64,000 nucleotides of DNA from Linnemannia hyalina (taxonomy: Eukaryota; Mortierellomycota; Mortierellomycetes; Mortierellales; Mortierellaceae). The stretch is from positions 868,001-932,000 of the forward strand of contig JAHRHY010000007.1 of assembly GCA_019671135.1 (NCBI GenBank), given 5' to 3'. The notes under the pieces were generated by a model. It worked only from the letters and a program-made list of their open reading frames with translations. It searched no databases and had not been told where the DNA came from. This document shows, piece after piece, positions 1 through 11,011 of this stretch. How positions within the stretch are numbered: the stretch's first letter is position 1; every line of letters starts with the position of its first letter. A program made the translations under genes and the position numbers.

Positions 1-640
1 ATTCCCTTTTCACCTCTTTCATTCATTCGTTCAAGCGCGTTCGAGCGAGGACATACCGATTGTTGGGGAGGCTGTCAAACGACAGTTAATTCTTACAAAA
101 GGGTCTTCGCTCTTGCTGTTGCTTCCTTTTTGTTGCCTTTTGTTGATTCCCCTCCTCTTTGGAGCGCGGTTCCTCTCTTTTGCTGTTTTTTGCTCATTTC
201 TTTTGAAGGCAACAACTCCTTCTCGTGTGCGTCTTGATTCCCTTTGTATTGTGTCGTTGCTCCTTTTTCCTTTTGCAAGTTGGTTTGTGTCTTGCGTGGT
301 GATTCCCCTTTCTCTTTGCTCTTTTTTTTCCCACGGCGGCGCTTGCCATCGTTGACTGCCTCAAAAGCGATGGCGCGTCAGTCGGTGGTTGTGGTTTGCC
401 GTTTTTTTTTCTTGCGCCTTCCTGTGACCATTTTTGTGACTGTGTTTCCCAGACTGCCTTCTTTTTTTGGTTCCTGGTTTCCTGGTTGAAAAAAGAAAGA
501 ACTACAAGATGAATGGCAAAAGAAAGGGTCGAAAAAGCTTCCCAGCGATGAAAACAAAAAAAAAAAAAAAAAAAAGTGGAGGGGGTGGGGGGGGGGGGGG
601 GACTGATAACGGCATCAAGAAAAAGAAAAAATTGGGCAAA
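1..640. other. Gene-free low-complexity DNA
   Basis: No credible coding region is present. The reading frames are short and translate pyrimidine-rich sequence into Leu/Phe/Ser strings. The stretch contains an A20 run (556-575) next to a G15 run (587-601), an obvious slippage site where base counts may be unreliable. The minisatellite begins just to the right. Confidence 0.6.
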
Positions 641-1710
641 GCCTTGCTATCAAGAGCTTCAAAGAGCGGAGCTACACCATTATCAACGAACAAGAACAAA
701 AAAGAAATTCATTATTGATTTATACGCTGCCCGGGGTGGGAGGGAGGGTGGGCAGCAAAAGTATCAATCCAAAACACTCAACTGACATGCCAGTGGCACA
801 AAAACATCAAAGGGCGAAACGACACCATTATCAACGAACAATGGTCAGCTAAGAACAAAAAGAAAAATCATTGTGGATTTATACGCTGCCTAGGGTGGGA
901 GGGTGGGTGGCAGCAGGGAAGAAACACTGAAATAGGCAACTCAAAGGCTCGAGTGCCAAAGGGCGGAGCAACACTGTCAACCAACAATGACCAGTCAAGA
1001 AAAAAAATTACATTGTGTATCATACGCTGCCTAGGGTGGGAGGGTGGGTGGCAGCAAGGAAGAAACACTGAAATAGGCAGCTCAAAGACTCGAGTGCCAA
1101 AGGGCGGAGCAACACTGTCAGCGAACAATGACCAGTCAAGAAAAAAAAATTCCATTGTGTATCATACGCTGCCTAGGGTGGGAGGGAGGGTGGCAGCAAG
1201 GAAGAAACACTGAAATAGGCAGCTCAAAGACTCGAGTGCCAAAGGGCGGAGCAACACTGTCAGCGAACAATGACCAGTCAAGAAAAAAAATTCCATTGTG
1301 TATCATACGCTGCCTAGGGTGGGAGGGAGGGTGGCAGCAAGGAAGAAACACTGAAATAGGCAGCTCAAAGACTCGAGTGCCAAAGGGCGGAGCAACACTG
1401 TCAGCGAACAATGACCAGTCAAGAAAAAAAATTACATTGTGTATCATACGCTGCCTAGGGTGGGAGGGAGGGTGGCAGCAGGGAAGAAACACTGAAATAG
1501 GCAACTCAAAGGCTCGAGTGCCAAAGGGCGGAGCAACATTGTCAACGAAGAATGATCAGAAAAAAATTTATTTGTGGATCATATGCTGCCTAGGGTGGGA
1601 GGGTGGGTGGGCAGCAAAAGTATCAATGAAGAAAACTGAGTTAGTCAACTTAAAGACTCCAGTACTAAAGGGAGCAAATGCTACGAGTGGGAGGGCGGAG
1701 CATCGAACAG
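640..1710. repeat. Minisatellite, ~141-bp unit, about 7 copies
   Basis: Direct tandem repeats. The anchor CGCTGC (TGCTGC in the last copy) recurs at 725, 884, 1025, 1167, 1308, 1449 and 1584, giving spacings of 159, 141, 142, 141, 141 and 135 bp. The four central copies are nearly identical and the outer ones have diverged, as expected for unequal exchange. Each unit holds a G-rich block of four GGG runs with one-base loops, a run of 7-9 A, and the phrase AAAGGGCGGAGCAACA. Because 141 is a multiple of three, long open frames appear on both strands, but they only translate the repeat. Confidence 0.93.
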
Positions 1711-1739
1711 AAATCGCGTCGAGAAAAGAATAAAATGAA

Positions 1740-2112
1740 AGCGAGAATATCTGCGCCCTCCCCTCAAGATAATCAAGGTAATCAAGACTCGAAAGGCAAG
1801 GAAATAAAGAACGAAAGGCGATAGAAGAGAAAAATAAAGTCAATTATGGCCGCCTAAATAGCTAGATAGTTAGATAGCTAGATAGAAGAACGCGAAGTGG
1901 GTCTCTACCTTCGGGTGGGGATGGTGGCGGCTTATTTGTACCCTCCTCTTCAAGATAATCTCGAAAGTCAAGGAAATCAAGGAAATCAAGAACGAAAAGC
2001 GATAGAGTAGAAAAATAAAGCCAATTATGGTAGCTAGATAGCTAGATAGTTATATAGTTAGATAGAAGAACGCAAAGTGGGTCTCTGCCTTCAGGTGGGG
2101 ATGGTGACCACT
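1740..2112. repeat. Tandem duplication of a ~180-bp block with TAGA/TAGC tetranucleotides
   Basis: Two diverged copies sit side by side. The anchor GAAGAACGC begins at 1885 and again at 2065, exactly 180 bp apart. Both copies contain CAAGATAATC, a GAACGAAA(A/G)GCGATAGA segment, a short GATAGCTAGATAG-type tetranucleotide tract and the ending AAGTGGGTCTCT. No coding signal is visible. Confidence 0.85.
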
Positions 2113-2309
2113 TTGGTTACTCGTTCTCCTTGGGGGTTGTAAGAAGGAGAGCGGGGTTTGTTGGGGTATCCGGCTTGCGATCTCCTCGCGATGTACCCCG
2201 GGCAACTATGCTTCTCCTACTGGAGAGCGTAGGCTAACGGCAAGCCAACCGCAATAAAAATAAAAACAAATACGCAAATCAATGTTGATGTTGAACGTTG
2301 CTTGTGGAT
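2113..2309. other. 3' flank of the PPR gene
   Basis: Short non-coding interval between the duplication and the PPR stop codon. It includes an A/T-rich stretch at 2252-2275. It probably contains the 3' end of the PPR transcript. No RNA gene was recognised. Confidence 0.4.
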
Positions 2310-4418
2310 TTATTCAGGACGATGGGCAAGATAGGCCTTGAACTCCTCCTCAATCGCAGGACGCTGCTCGTCAAAGTTGTACTCGTCGCAAACGTCAAAC
2401 ATGATCTCGTAGGAGCGCTCGTTCTTGCGGATTCCCAGTTGGGTCATCTCACGCCATAGCACCAGAATCTGCGTGCCTTGTCCTGATCCATGGAGGGCCG
2501 ACATCAGGTTGTTCATCATAAAGGGCGCTGGCTTAAATCCGCCATCGAGCATCGTGTAGTACCATTCCATCGCGTAGCGCAGGTCGCCGTTCTGAAGGTA
2601 TCCAGAGATCATGACCGAGTAAGTCAGGGCATCCGGATTGATTCTGGATCGCCGCATGTCTGCCAGAGTCCTCCTGACTTGGTCCATATCTCCCTCCAGT
2701 GCATGCGACGACATGATGGCGTTGAACGAGCGTCGGTCGGGCTGGACTCCCAATGCGGCCATGGTCTCGCGGATGACCATCAATCCGTCAGATCCAATCT
2801 CGCCCACACTTGCTGACAGGAGAGAGTTGAAAGTGTGGCGGTTAGGGAGGATCCCGTCGCTGATCATGTTCTTGAGGATCTCGATCGATTCCTGGACAGT
2901 AGAGTGGGAGAGCGCGCCCGCGATCATGGCCGAGTATGCGATCACGTCCGGCTGGATGTTGGCCTGTTCCATTGCTCGAAAGACCTCCCTTGCCTCTGTG
3001 AACTTGCTCATCTTGATATTAGCGTCAATCATGGCTGTGAAGGTGATGACGTTCGGTCGGATCCCGCGTTCTTGCATTTCCTGCATGATGATCGGAACAT
3101 TGGCGAACTGGTTGCCGCGCAGGGCACGGGTGATCAGGGTGTTGAAGTCGCCGACCCTCATCTCGACGTTATTGGCCTTGCAATCCTTTATGATCTCAAT
3201 CGAGTCCATTCCCAAGGCAGACAGAATCTTGACGTTGGCCTTGACTCCTCTCTCCCTCAGGGTTTGGATAAGAGCTGCAGGCTCTTGCGTTCGATGGGCA
3301 CGCTTAAGAGCCTTGATCAAGGCAGCATAGGTATATTGGTCGGCTGGGATCCCGTCCTCCTCCATCATCTCAAAAACTTCCTTGGCACCGTCCAGCTTCT
3401 TGGCTTGAGCATAGGCATTCATGAGGGCGTTGTAGTGTTTCACGTCGGTATCGATTCCAAGCAGTGGCATCTCGTCAAAGTACTCCCGCGCCATCTGTGG
3501 ATTCTTCGCTTGACCACAGACCGACAGCATAATCTGATAGGTTGCACTGGTAATCTCGACCTTGTTGTCCCGCATCTCCTTCAACAGCTTCCTTGCCTGC
3601 TCAAGATTCCGCTCATGCTTGCAGAGGTCCAGCATGATGTGATAGGTCGATGTCCCGAACTGGAGCCCCTTTTTCCGCCTCATTTCCTCGATCAGATTGG
3701 TCGCGCTCCTGAAATCCGAGAGTTTGACAAAGGCCCTGAGCAAGATGTCGTAGATCTCTGGGATGAGTAGTTGCTGCTGGTTGTTCTGTTGCCGAGACTT
3801 TTCGAAGTCGGTGAGGATCTGGCGCATCCGCGGGATGACTCTGTACATGTCTCGGCAGCTGTTCATCGCTTGCATGAAATCCTTGGGTTGCAGTTGTGGG
3901 AGGAGTGTAGGGTCTTCGGCAACGGATCGGTAGACGGAGATGAGGTGTTCGTGTTCTTGAAGGGTGCTGGAGGTGTTGATAGTGTTGGCTAGGGCTCTAT
4001 ACTGCTTGATCTGCTCTGGAGGGATGATTGTAGGATCGAGGAACCGAGATGTCTTTTCTCTTCCTGCTGGTGCTTCCGTCTCTATGTCGTTTGATGATGG
4101 AGATGATATTGTCGATGCGGATGTTGGTGAGGATGCTGGTGCTCTAATGGTATGTCTTTCCTGTATGCGGGGCTTATTAGGTGTATTATGGTTGTCGCCG
4201 TCGAGGTCGAGGTCGTCTAGGGTCATGGTTCGGATCGCTTGGGCGGTTGCGGAGGTGGAGAAGCGGGAGGACAAGGAAGAGTTCTTTAAGGAGGAGTGGT
4301 GGCCAACGAGGATGTTGTTGGTTCGTTGTTGTTGCTGTTGTCCTCGCGGTATCCTTGCGGCAGTCCGTTCAAGGCAAGCGAGACATGGCCGCAGCAGTCT
4401 TTGTGCATTCTTATGCAT
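2310..4418 (-). CDS. Pentatricopeptide repeat (PPR) protein, probably mitochondrial
   Basis: Single-exon gene of 702 residues if it starts at 4418; the frame stays open to an upstream ATG at 4538 (742 residues). I prefer 4418 because the protein then begins MHKNAQRLLRPCLACLERTA, an Arg-rich, nearly acid-free amphipathic start typical of a mitochondrial presequence. After a Ser/Thr/Gln-rich linker, the C-terminal ~450 residues are about ten degenerate 35-residue helical repeats. Each has the PPR pattern, for example YNALMNAYAQAKKLDGAKEV and YSVMISGYLQNGDLRYAMEW. Known family role: sequence-specific binding of organellar RNA for processing, stability or translation. The RNA target cannot be read from the sequence. 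The stop TAA lies inside an AATAAA. It is divergent from SIN1 across ~430 bp. Confidence 0.9.
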   Translation of the reverse strand: MHKNAQRLLRPCLACLERTAARIPRGQQQQQRTNNILVGHHSSLKNSSLSSRFSTSATAQAIRTMTLDDLDLDGDNHNTPNKPRIQERHTIRAPASSPTSASTISSPSSNDIETEAPAGREKTSRFLDPTIIPPEQIKQYRALANTINTSSTLQEHEHLISVYRSVAEDPTLLPQLQPKDFMQAMNSCRDMYRVIPRMRQILTDFEKSRQQNNQQQLLIPEIYDILLRAFVKLSDFRSATNLIEEMRRKKGLQFGTSTYHIMLDLCKHERNLEQARKLLKEMRDNKVEITSATYQIMLSVCGQAKNPQMAREYFDEMPLLGIDTDVKHYNALMNAYAQAKKLDGAKEVFEMMEEDGIPADQYTYAALIKALKRAHRTQEPAALIQTLRERGVKANVKILSALGMDSIEIIKDCKANNVEMRVGDFNTLITRALRGNQFANVPIIMQEMQERGIRPNVITFTAMIDANIKMSKFTEAREVFRAMEQANIQPDVIAYSAMIAGALSHSTVQESIEILKNMISDGILPNRHTFNSLLSASVGEIGSDGLMVIRETMAALGVQPDRRSFNAIMSSHALEGDMDQVRRTLADMRRSRINPDALTYSVMISGYLQNGDLRYAMEWYYTMLDGGFKPAPFMMNNLMSALHGSGQGTQILVLWREMTQLGIRKNERSYEIMFDVCDEYNFDEQRPAIEEEFKAYLAHRPE

Positions 4419-4844
4419 GGTCGAGGTTGCTGGCGAAAGAGTGAGTGTGAGTCCGGCGGAAGAAGAAGGAGGAACAAGAGCTTGGGGAAGTGGAAAAGGA
4501 AAGAAAAAAGATAGGTTGTGCGAATGAATGGTAAACAATCCTTTTGTTCAAATTAAATTACCAGTCACGGGCCAGTTCTCTCGCTCTCTCCTGCCCCTTG
4601 ACCGTTTTGTGTGCTTTCTCTGCCGCTGCCTTTGCGCCTCAAGCACTTGCCCCTTCTTCTCCCTTCAAACAACCATCCACATCCCTGTACATACCCGACC
4701 AATACTCTTTTCTCTTCCCCTCCCCTTTGACGCGTCCACTCAACAACAACTACCGCACCACCACTATCACCGCAACAACAATACCCATCACACCTACTCA
4801 CATTCACTCGAAAGAACACTGGGGGAGAAGAGAAAGAGCCCAGC
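4419..4844. promoter_or_regulatory. Shared divergent promoter, PPR / SIN1
   Basis: Intergenic segment between two start codons on opposite strands. It is rich in pyrimidine on the SIN1 side (CTCTCTCCTGCCCCTT, CAACAACAACTACC). No TATA box is evident. It presumably serves both genes. Part of it is read as codons if the upstream PPR ATG at 4538 is used instead. Confidence 0.5.
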
Positions 4845-7830
4845 ATGTCCGTCCTGAGCGACCCAGCGTATATCGTCCACAACCTACGCCTCAGCAATCT
4901 AAGGCTTGATGACCGCACCTCGGACAAGGTCATCACCTTCCCGCCCCAGCTCATGTCCAACGAATACATCAAGACTGCCGGTCCCGTCTTCCCCGAGATG
5001 CAATTCTGCTATTCGCCCAATATCAGCCACGACTACATGATGCTCAGCAACAGCTCCCTTCTGACAACCACCAACGACCCGAGTCAGACCCTCAACGACA
5101 ATAACAGTACAAATACAACACAAACCGCAAAGCCCGCCTATGGCATCAGAGGCAAATACGACCGCAGGAGGATTGTTGCTGCCCAGGCCGCCGCCGCTGC
5201 TGCAGCTGCTGGTCTCGGACGGGGAGGCATTGAAGGCGCCTCATCGACGGTATTTCCTATGCAGCCTGCTCCTGCCCCAACCATGCGGGTCCCTATCCCG
5301 ACAGCAGCGGCCAGTATTGACAGTGACGACGACATTGACATGGACGACGAAGAGCCAGTGTAAGTGTCTCGTTACTTCCTTGTGGGTGCCTTTAATTGCC
5401 TTGAGGAAGAATAATTTACCTGATCGATTATTGTATGGCAACCTTGTAGGAAATCGCCGCCCAGAATGTTCCCCAAGATGGCAATACCGGCCCATATTGG
5501 AGGCAACTATGCGCCTGGAATCTTCATCACCACCCCCTCCAGACCTGGATCGGCCACCATTCCTGAGGATACCCAAGCCCAACAGCAAACAACATCAGCG
5601 AATGAACCCGACCAGAACAAGGATCAACAGCAGCAGCAACAACAACCAATACAAGAGGAGCTGGAAAGGACGGAGCGCGATATCGACGTTGGCGACATCA
5701 CAATTGACTCAATGAACTCGCCTATTGACCTTTCTCCGGCTGATTCAACCACAACGGGCCGATTCGACAGAGGCTCCATACCTCTCACTCATACACTCAT
5801 GTCGCCAGCGCCCATTCGACCCAACACACCCCCGCCCAGCAAAATTGGCATGAGTCTTGTGGATGGCCTCCTATCGGAGCCAATCCCTTTGACGCAACCA
5901 TCACCCGTCTCGCTCCTCACGTCGCTCATCATTCAACAAAAGTCGAAGGAAGACAATCCTTTTGCCGAAGAGTTCCTCCGTATTGCTGGCATGGGCGAGA
6001 CTACTCCAGTGAAACTCAAGATCTACCTCCCCAGCAGCGACAAACCCAAGGACCCGATGCAGGTGGCTGTAAAGCGCGAGGCGACAGTCGAAGATGTTAT
6101 TGGATATATTCTCTATCAGTACTACAACGAAGGACGGACACCACTCCTATCGGATGAGCTTTCGACAGTTGTTCAGTGGAACCTTCGGATCGTGGAGGAC
6201 GATGGCGAAATCGACGATGACCTGCCAGGTAATGAGCTACTCTTCAAAACTGTTCATACGGTTAAATTGTAGGTGCGCGCATGAGTTTTCGCCTGACAAT
6301 GACCTCTATTTTTGACTAACAACACTGTTCACTAATGTAGCTGTTGAGAGAACGTTGAAGATTGGACGGTTTTCGATGAACCAACGGTTCGCAATGAACC
6401 AGTTTGCATTGTGCGAGGCGACTCCAGCACAGGTGCAGATCAACGAGAATCTGTATGCAAAGTCGGGTCGGGTTGTTGTTCGGCCAAAGAGACAGCAGGC
6501 AGTATCATCATCGACTGGACTTGGTCCTCCAGATCCTCCAGGAACAGAGTCGGGAGCCTTGGGCGAAGGATCTACCAACGCAACTGGCGACGGGGCCTCG
6601 GTGGATGCCAGCGGTGCTAATGGTGGAATGAGCGCGACGGTACAGAGCGGACGGCCGAGTATGACTGGAACAATCAGCTCGGCAGGACACGCTGTCCCTC
6701 CATTGATCGCCAGCACACAGCACTATGTTCGTGTCCGTCTCCACACGGGTCACGAGGTCAAGCACACGACTACGGTCGAGATTCTTCCCAAAATGCTCGT
6801 GTCGGGAGTCATCGATTATATCTGTCTCAAACGCAAGATGAACCCTGTAGAGTGGTCGCTTGTGGTCGCAGACACGCATCATGTACTACCCTTGGACGGT
6901 GCAGCAGAGGACATTTCCAACTCGACTGAGCTTGCACTTGTGCCCAAAGCTAGTGGTAAGGAAATGATCGTCGAATTGTCTTTTTTTTGTTTTCGAACAT
7001 CTCGCTACTGTTTTTCCTGTTGTTTATTCTCCTCATTATCACTTGCAGCTTGATGTATGGCTAACGCTTTATTATATATTTGGTACTCATCTTTTACTTG
7101 CTTTTAGAACCGACGATTACTGCCAAGACGTCCAAGTTTGGTCGACCAAGTGTAGCAGATATCCCAGGATCGGGAGTATCATATCTAACGTCGACGGAGG
7201 TATATCGCGAGTATACGCTGAACCGGAAGCGTCGTGGAGGATATGTGGGCCATCACGAACAGGTGCTCGCGATTGACGGTGACTATATCCGGATCATGCC
7301 CACGTCGTCTAGGAATCTGTTGTTCGATTCTGGCAAGACGGCATCTTATCTGAAGAACACGATCCATGACTGCAAGCAGAGCAAGAAGGCGCCGAGCCAT
7401 TTCAAGTTAGCTGTCATACGTGGCGATCGCGAAAAGAAGACCTATGAGTTTGAGGCCAAAACTCCTCAGCAAGCACGTAAGTTTTTTTTGGGGGGGGAGT
7501 GGGAGGAAGGGAGTGAGATGGAGTGTAATTGTATGGGAGTTTCTTTTTTTTTTTGGCCTTTTTGTTGGAGACTGCGCCAAGGGGCGATGCGCCGTCGGTT
7601 ATGGTGTATTGGATTGTGCTGTCGCTATTGTCGGAGAGATTGAGCAGGACGGGAAACAAAACTACAGGAAAATAAGAAAGAAAAAAAAAACAAGGGACCC
7701 TGCTGTTGTGCTTGAATGAATGTATGGCCGGCGGATATTGAGCATTGACTGACATGTGTTCACTTTCTTTCCTTTCTTTCGGCTGTTAGAGGATATCTGT
7801 CAACGGATTATGCAACTCAAAAATAGTTAG
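4845..7830 (+). CDS. SIN1: TORC2 subunit SIN1/AVO1 (CRIM, RBD and PH domains)
   Basis: Scaffold and substrate-recruiting subunit of TOR complex 2, acting at the plasma membrane. Exons 4845-5359, 5450-6228, 6341-6955, 7108-7476 and 7790-7830 join in frame to 772 residues. An N-terminal region with poly-Ala and poly-Gln tracts is followed by a CRIM-like core (about residues 345-470, with NPFAEEFLRIAG and, across the third exon, LKIGRFSMNQRFAMNQFALC). A Ras-binding-like ubiquitin fold comes next (YVRVRLHTGHEVKHTTTVEI onward). A C-terminal PH domain begins near EYTLNRKRRGGYVGHHEQVL and ends FEAKTPQQAQDICQRIMQLK. This domain order is that of fungal Avo1/Sin1. CRIM recruits AGC kinases and PH binds phosphoinositide in the known family. 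All splice sites are GT-AG and phases agree. Confidence 0.92.
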
Positions 7831-9177
7831 GGGACCATTGTCGCATTGCCTGCCTTGCGTGCAGCAAGTCGCTTTTTTCTTTTTTTTTTTCTTTTTGGCT
7901 CCATTTTTCTTTTGTCAATGTTCTTTCGATGGATGGCGCGCTTGTGGTTCCCATTGTGGCTGTTTGTCTAGTGTACCTACATCCTACATGGTCGTATGCT
8001 TAGGTAGCGTTTTAAAGGAAAACATAACTCACAATACAACGCTGGGAATGAGGACATTTGCTTGCTCCCTTTCTTGTTTGAACGCATTCAAACAAAGCAA
8101 ACAAAAAACAAACAAACAAAGAATCGGATCATTGCATACGGTAAGGGGCAATGAGTACAAAGCGAGTTGGAAGGAACGCACAAGAAAAGGTGGCCAATGC
8201 TCACCCACACTCACGCACACATACTTCCTATCACCTGCCTGTCACTATGACCCCTCCTGTCTTTTGTTTGCCTGTCCATCATCGCCCATAGTCCATTGGC
8301 ATAGTTGGCCAACGGGTCTCTCTGTTCATGCGATGCAGTATCAAAGAAGAAATGAAAGCAATTTCGATGTATGCCTTGCGTGCGTTGTTCATTATTTCAT
8401 TGTACGTTGGCTCTTTTCTGTTGAAATTCAAGCAAACCGTTGTCGTTCCTGCAATGGTTTTCTGTTCGCATTGTGTTGGAAATTGGAAGCAGAAAGGCGA
8501 ATAGCAATGCTTCGACCCTTGTAACCTTCTTTTTCTACTCCCTATCCTCTCGGCTTGGCTGTATTTCCTGCCTTTTTCTTTTCTTTCACCACTTCTTTGT
8601 GGCCAGGCTCTCCTATCTTCATGTGAGAATCCCTGTCTGCCAGTCTGTCCACACCTCCTTGTTCAACAAAAAAGCGCGGACTGTGCCCAGTCTTCCTTTT
8701 CTTCCTCGGACCAGACTGGATCAGATCCCTTTCGCTCTCGCCATGGCCTTTTTTTTCTATTGTTGTTGGTGCTGTTGATTTGATCCCGCCACTTGCCTCC
8801 CGCTCCCACTGCCCCCGACAGCCTTTGACCCTTTCATATTTTTTTCACGGATTAAGTTTTTTCTCACTCTCACCATCCGAGGCGAGGTTGAAGTAATCGG
8901 ATTTTTTTTCTTTGGTGTTATCTTTTAGCCTATCTCCATCTCTCCACTCATTTTTTGTTCAGCTGTTACACACTCATGCCATCCAACCCACAGATGTGTG
9001 GAGAAGGAAAGAAGAGGGATGCCAGGTGATGTGGGTTGGGGGTTGGGGATATTGATGTTGCGGGTTGTGGGTTGATAGTGGGGGTGAATATTTCGCTCGA
9101 TCGACAGTCTATTTTTGCGCAACATTTGGATCCTCTCATACTTTGTCACTCTAGTATTTGAACTACCTGCTTACTTT

Positions 9178-9208
<31 letters not shown>

Positions 9209-11011
9209 GGAGCAAAGCGCACACGGATACAGTGTGAGAAAAAAGTATGAAGGAGTAAAGGTCCGATGGACATTCGACAATCAACCCCTTGGACGAAAAG
9301 GAATCGCCAAAAAAAAGAGGTCTGGTTAGTGTTGTTGCCTGAAGGTTATGGCAAGGGGGTTGATCAGTAAGAGCGAAAAGCGAGATGGCAGATGGTGTTG
9401 TTCAAAAGCGGATCTATGTATGTGCGTCATGTAAGGCATAAGCATGGACGTGAGTAATGTTGTAAACGACAGATAGGTAATGGTATTGGCGAAGGAGCAA
9501 AGAGGGGTTCAACGATCCATGTTGCATTCTTAATGTCGTTTTTCTTTTTGTTTTCTCTAGTGCGAGTAAAACGAACGAAAGCGAAGTGGGTGAATGCTGG
9601 ATGCTTATGCAATTGAGAAAACGAGGTAAGAAGATGAATGATACCGGTAGGCAGCATATATTGATGATTTATTATTATTGATATTGCTACTTGTTGCAGC
9701 TGAAATGGTACCATTGTTTGGAAGCTTGTTCATGTTCATCTTTTATTGTTCATTGTTCATTGTTCATTGTTGTCGGAAGAAAGAGGGCAGAAGACAAAGA
9801 GACCAGTTCAGCGCTAAGTTTAGTGCCTGCCTTGCTTGCTTCGATGAGAGAGTTCTCCTATGTTGACAGGATAGTAGCAAAAGGAAAAAGTAAGGATGCG
9901 AAAGAAGGAAGAAGAGGGGGTTCTCCCTTCGCCTTCGTCCTTCCTTGCACTTGGACCCCCCCTCACAAGGAAGATACGGATGATTACCGTTCAGTGTCCT
10001 TTTTTCAGAGTCTATTGAATGAGGGTTTTCTGTGCGTTCTTTTATCCGTTTACTTACTTACATACATGTAACTTGCTCACACACCTGCCCTTCTCCTTCT
10101 TCTCCTATCCCCTTCCCTCTTCTTCCCTTCTTCTTCCTTCAACTCCCCACTCAAACACTAAACTATTTTCCCAGTGCAAGACTCACGCCTTTCTCACTCT
10201 TTCGCCTGTTACTCATTCATAGAGAACAAACAGCTTGAGAGTCCAATTGAACCCACACTCTACCCCGTCTCACCACTCGGCTCCTATTCCTCCTTTTGTG
10301 TGCATACGATCCAAGAGTGTAACAACAACCGTTTCCTCTTCTTGTTTTCTTGGATGGTCCGGGCCACCGCAATTCATATATAAACCAACGGTCTCTTCCC
10401 CATCTTCCCGTCTCTTCGCTCTTCGTCCACTCTTGTTTCTCTTCTCACCCTTCCTGATACTCTCCCTTCCCTTTCTGATACTCTCCCCTACTCTCACTCT
10501 TCCTCCTCCATTCCACCTCCTCCACTCCATACTCCCTCTCACCTCTCTTTTCTACCCTTTTCAATTTTTTTTGGCCTTGCATATATTATCATTCTAAAAC
10601 AACAACAACAACAAAAAAAGAACTCCTCATACATACATACATCCACCCGCACTGCGATTCATACAACACATATCGTGTATACCCCATTTAGGGTTATCTT
10701 CTGACATTGACGCGTCCACAAAAACACACTCACACACAAAAAAAGCTTGTTTATTTCCCGTATACCTTTGTCCAGCTACCTCTTCTTGTTGCTTCTCATA
10801 CAGCCTCTGCACAGCTCTTTTCTTTTTCTATCTCTTTTGTCTCTTGTTTGCGTTCATTTCCCATAACTTTCCAAATCTTCATATCTTTTATTGTTGCATC
10901 GTACCCCTTTCGTACTTTTCATTATCAAAGTCAGTCAACCCATCCCAAACATCACACAAACAGTCAGTTACACACCCTTGGACTTCAATCAAGAGACCAC
11001 TACTCTACAAA
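7831..11011. other. 3.2-kb interval without a recognisable gene
   Basis: No reading frame here has domain character or consistent composition. The longest (7838-8524, plus) is Phe/Cys-rich noise. The left part probably holds the SIN1 3' UTR. The right ~1 kb (10000-11000) is strongly pyrimidine-rich and looks like a fungal promoter/5' leader for the CBM48 gene, with a TATATAAA at 10377-10384. T-runs occur at 9180-9208. Confidence 0.5.
10377..10384 (+). promoter_or_regulatory. Possible TATA box of the CBM48 gene
   Basis: TATATAAA in a C/T-rich stretch. It lies about 630 bp before the chosen start codon, so it would imply a long or spliced 5' leader. Only a motif match. Confidence 0.25.

Noticed and set aside
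640..1710. Regular repeats resembling a CRISPR array
   Set aside because: Units are ~141 bp and nearly identical throughout, without short repeats alternating with unique spacers, and the genome is eukaryotic.
1128..1733. Open frame of ~200 codons on the plus strand in the minisatellite, with another on the minus strand
   Set aside because: It only translates a 141-bp repeat whose length is divisible by three; both strands are open for the same reason and there is no domain or promoter context.
2120..2270. GC-rich patch with possible hairpins considered as an RNA gene
   Set aside because: No tRNA cloverleaf, snRNA or snoRNA box pattern could be built.
2835..3770. 311-codon frame opposite the PPR gene
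   Set aside because: Antisense shadow of the PPR coding sequence; no recognisable domain.
7838..8524. 228-codon plus-strand frame in the gene-free interval
   Set aside because: Composition is Phe/Cys/Ser noise from T-rich DNA, with no domain and no splice partners.
10844..11011. Upstream in-frame ATG extending the CBM48 protein by 56 residues
   Set aside because: The added residues read pyrimidine-rich leader sequence; the ATG at 11012 follows a typical A/C-rich leader (CTACAAAATGG).
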